Source: Giardia muris (Eukaryota > Fornicata > Diplomonadida > Hexamitidae). From it: 64,000 nt of DNA. A program made the translations under genes and the position numbers. The DNA lies in NCBI GenBank assembly GCA_006247105.1, contig CM016927.1, forward strand, positions 682,001 through 746,000. Direction: 5' to 3'. Below, piece by piece: positions 62,501-64,000 of this stretch. Position 1 is the first letter of the stretch; the number at the start of each line of letters is the position of its first letter. Below the pieces are notes generated by a model that saw nothing but the letters and a program-made list of their open reading frames with translations, had not been told where the DNA came from and did no database searches.

Positions 62501-64000
62501 TTCGAGAACCCAGATGTTAGTGCCGAGCGCGCCAATGAGCTGGCCCGTCTCCGCCAGGAGCGCAACGCGATCCGTCAGCTTCTTGACAAGCAGGCACCGA
62601 ACGCCCAGAATCCCAACGCTCTCCCAGCTCGTGTCGCCGCCCTTGCAGCAGCCCAAAAGGCCCAGGCGGAGACGATCGCAGATAAGGACCGAGAGCTGAC
62701 AAATCTTCGTTCAGCCCTCGTGAAGAGCGAAGATCCTGCCGAGGGCAACCGTCTGCGCGCACTTGCTCAGCAGCTCGGAGCGCGTGACCAGGAACTTGCC
62801 GCCCTCCGTAGGGAACTCGCTGTCGAGCGCGCCGCGAATGAGGCGGAGTCAGCCCTACGTGGCTCGATCAACCGTGTACGCACTCCTCAGGAGACTGGGG
62901 ATGAAGAACTCGAGCAGCTCCGGATAGCCGAGATCGAGATGGCAGCAGACAATGCCCGTCTGAGTGACAAGGTGGAACAACTCCAGACTGAGAACAAGAA
63001 CCTTCGGGATGCTCTCTCAGCAATTGAATCAGGACACCAGGGCGATCTAGTAGAGGTCTTCGCTCGCCTGAACGCTCAGATCAAGGACAACGAGGCTCTC
63101 GCACGTCGTCTTCGTGAGACATCCACTGCGACTGCTGACATTGCTGCAGACCTGGATGAGGACCTTCACGACCTTCCCGAGTTCGAGAACCCAGATGTTA
63201 GTGCCGAGCGCGCCAATGAGCTGGCCCGTCTCCGCCAGGAGCGCAACGCGATCCGTCAGCTTCTTGACAAGCAGGCACCGAACGCCCAGAATCCCAACGC
63301 TCTCCCAGCTCGTGTCGCCGCCCTTGCAGCAGCCCAAAAGGCCCAGGCGGAGACGATCGCAGATAAGGACCGAGAGCTGACAAATCTTCGTTCAGCCCTC
63401 GTGAAGAGCGAAGATCCTGCCGAGGGCAACCGTCTGCGCGCACTTGCTCAGCAGCTCGGAGCGCGTGACCAGGAACTTGCCGCCCTCCGTAGGGAACTCG
63501 CTGTCGAGCGCGCCGCGAATGAGGCGGAGTCAGCCCTACGTGGCTCGATCAACCGTGTACGCACTCCTCAGGAGACTGGGGATGAAGAACTCGAGCAGCT
63601 CCGGATAGCCGAGATCGAGATGGCAGCAGACAATGCCCGTCTGAGTGACAAGGTGGAACAACTCCAGACTGAGAACAAGAACCTTCGGGATGCTCTCTCA
63701 GCAATTGAATCAGGACACCAGGGCGATCTAGTAGAGGTCTTCGCTCGCCTGAACGCTCAGATCAAGGACAACGAGGCTCTCGCACGTCGTCTTCGTGAGA
63801 CATCCACTGCGACTGCTGACATTGCTGCAGACCTGGATGAGGACCTTCACGACCTTCCCGAGTTCGAGAACCCAGATGTTAGTGCCGAGCGCGCCAATGA
63901 GCTGGCCCGTCTCCGCCAGGAGCGCAACGCGATCCGTCAGCTTCTTGACAAGCAGGCACCGAACGCCCAGAATCCCAACGCTCTCCCAGCTCGTGTCGCC
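59594..64000 (+). CDS. BRO1-like/coiled-coil protein with 227-residue tandem repeats, open at right edge
   Basis: I translated this frame by hand: it is open from ATG 59594 (after GAAGAAAA) to the window edge, at least 1469 codons. The first 270 residues resemble a BRO1 domain as in Alix and Rim20: PLKWRTDR, then helices like LYNSVVLYYDLARAQTDAAL with AACYLLQAA-like spacing, and the late motif ALYKGQASKFYKSI. BRO1 domains bind ESCRT-III. Residues from about 430 onward are a charged coiled coil. From base 61286 a 681-bp unit (227 codons, in frame) is repeated at least four times without visible change. A weaker, older copy end precedes it (IRREVDKYAP and RVAAAQKAQ). The BRO1 call is by eye and needs a profile search. 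Confidence 0.7.
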   Translation, partial: MKVRPPDIPHLSPLHPSENSGFYSALAGVTGHLPSAMQIPLQDVISDISAKRQLLDYQQLQHNPAVSSDVLSLLSVLIESIPWRHEVVIMAVGSAPLKWRTDRSVTFSLAHPVLDFVCCLYNSVVLYYDLARAQTDAALMACYLLQAAMLIDVVIGKASQYLTFLKAFPINRDAFEMLSLYSRTLALDLLATTPTASTDPMMIALYKGQASKFYKSIATNSAAQRGLLCFNSGIIDVSALRSDLLYVELAVDHCTPDRTKNFIEENYTWAIFCCKTLATNELVRSDPQLDRMVAEASRRIATFLITPSSCGEHRFSNLTLNPEQIEALHSLATLQDIFIGIKPIQSEVCSLAASEIFDEKARPGVSPDDVRTIYERLVPFLMIDNSNTRYALYQGISDMHNICEQYCTTPTVPMPLSSSFFNRPFAEQVIDRYENVIEQKDIELERLREMCMNLPHQEEIDEIRALVRGKKAVRAEDPLPLQLSTLLHEKDREIQRLKHNIMALSPRLQSPASSMSEASGIAPSKGITADSTELTSLRADLDLIRREVDKYAPWTRGPLHFRVAAAQKAQAETIADKDRELTNLRSALVKSEDPAEGNRLRALAQQLGARDQELAALRRELAVERAANEAESALRGSINRVRTPQETGDEELEQLRIAEIEMAADNARLSDKVEQLQTENKNLRDALSAIESGHQGDLVEVFARLNAQIKDNEALARRLRETSTATADIAADLDEDLHDLPEFENPDVSAERANELARLRQERNAIRQLLDKQAPNAQNPNALPARVAALAAAQKAQAETIADKDRELTNLRSALVKSEDPAEGNRLRALAQQLGARDQELAALRRELAVERAANEAESALRGSINRVRTPQETGDEELEQLRIAEIEMAADNARLSDKVEQLQTENKNLRDALSAIESGHQGDLVEVFARLNAQIKDNEALARRLRETSTATADIAADLDEDLHDLPEFENPDVSAERANELARLRQERNAIRQLLDKQAPNAQNPNALPARVAALAAAQKAQAETIADKDRELTNLRSALVKSEDPAEGNRLRALAQQLGARDQELAALRRELAVERAANEAESALRGSINRVRTPQETGDEELEQLRIAEIEMAADNARLSDKVEQLQTENKNLRDALSAIESGHQGDLVEVFARLNAQIKDNEALARRLRETSTATADIAADLDEDLHDLPEFENPDVSAERANELARLRQERNAIRQLLDKQAPNAQNPNALPARVAALAAAQKAQAETIADKDRELTNLRSALVKSEDPAEGNRLRALAQQLGARDQELAALRRELAVERAANEAESALRGSINRVRTPQETGDEELEQLRIAEIEMAADNARLSDKVEQLQTENKNLRDALSAIESGHQGDLVEVFARLNAQIKDNEALARRLRETSTATADIAADLDEDLHDLPEFENPDVSAERANELARLRQERNAIRQLLDKQAPNAQNPNALPARVA
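61286..64000 (+). repeat. Tandem array of 681-bp coding repeats, at least four units
   Basis: Units start at about 61286, 61967, 62648 and 63329, each 681 bp; the last is cut by the window edge at 64000. I found no base difference between units in the parts compared, including third-codon positions. The period is a multiple of three, so each unit adds 227 residues to the protein. Each unit encodes a mostly helical heptad-bearing segment ending in ALPARVAALA. Confidence 0.95.

Noticed and set aside
61286..64000. Could the tandem units be a CRISPR array or satellite?
   Set aside because: The period is 681 bp without spacers, the units are in frame with an open protein, and the genome is eukaryotic.
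1..64000. Spliceosomal introns
   Set aside because: I looked for the Giardia-type 3' site (CTRACACACAG) in and near the genes and saw no convincing instance; all long genes are open without one. A pattern search could still find a short one.
1..64000. tRNA or rRNA genes
   Set aside because: The spacers are mostly too short, and the longer ones at 1245-1542, 4988-5248, 33632-33861 and 51903-52235 show no cloverleaf or rRNA-like segment by eye.

Overview
The window looks like nuclear DNA of a diplomonad of the genus Giardia. The evidence is a variant-specific surface protein (VSP) ending in a transmembrane helix plus CRGK, several 'protein 21.1'-type ankyrin/coiled-coil genes, no recognisable introns, and spacers between genes that are often under 100 bp and sometimes under 20 bp. 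Start codons sit just behind short A-runs, and AGTRAA poly(A) signals often overlap stop codons. Eukaryotic markers (beta-tubulin, an axonemal dynein heavy chain, SUMO, an HMG-box protein, ribosomal protein uS2, an Sm-like protein) exclude a prokaryote. The GC-rich base use and the CRGK tail without a final alanine fit G. muris better than G. intestinalis; that species call is an inference.

Layout. 1-1244: 3' part of a VSP. 1543-22090: an unknown protein, an ankyrin+RING protein (minus), two tandem ankyrin-coil-ankyrin genes, a large helical protein, uS2 (minus), an unknown low-complexity protein and two more ankyrin/coiled-coil genes. 22121-31664: an Sfi1-like coiled-coil protein (minus) divergent from dephospho-CoA kinase, an Sm-like protein, an unknown protein, a giant karyopherin-like protein, MsrA (minus) and SUMO. 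31715-37431: a Glu-rich/SR-tailed protein (minus), a short ankyrin/coil gene, a DEAD-box helicase (minus) and an HMG-box protein. 37521-51902: one uninterrupted 4793-residue inner-arm-type dynein heavy chain (minus). 51903-52235: the only long gene-free stretch, holding a decayed 3' end of an ankyrin gene. 52236-55377: beta-tubulin and lysyl-tRNA synthetase (both minus). 55469-64000: another ankyrin-coil-ankyrin gene, a membrane-anchored short-chain dehydrogenase (minus), and a protein open at the right edge with a BRO1-like N-terminus followed by a perfect-looking 681-bp tandem repeat.

Themes. Seven ankyrin genes plus one remnant lie in 64 kb. Four of them flank a long coiled coil with ankyrin blocks at both ends, an architecture suited to scaffolds. 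They share the window with dynein, tubulin and an Sfi1-like protein, so a role in the flagellar or cytoskeletal apparatus is a reasonable guess, though not shown by the sequence. The strongest novelty candidates are the ankyrin-coil-ankyrin family, the BRO1-like/681-bp-repeat protein, and the extreme sharing of bases between promoters, poly(A) signals and stop codons.
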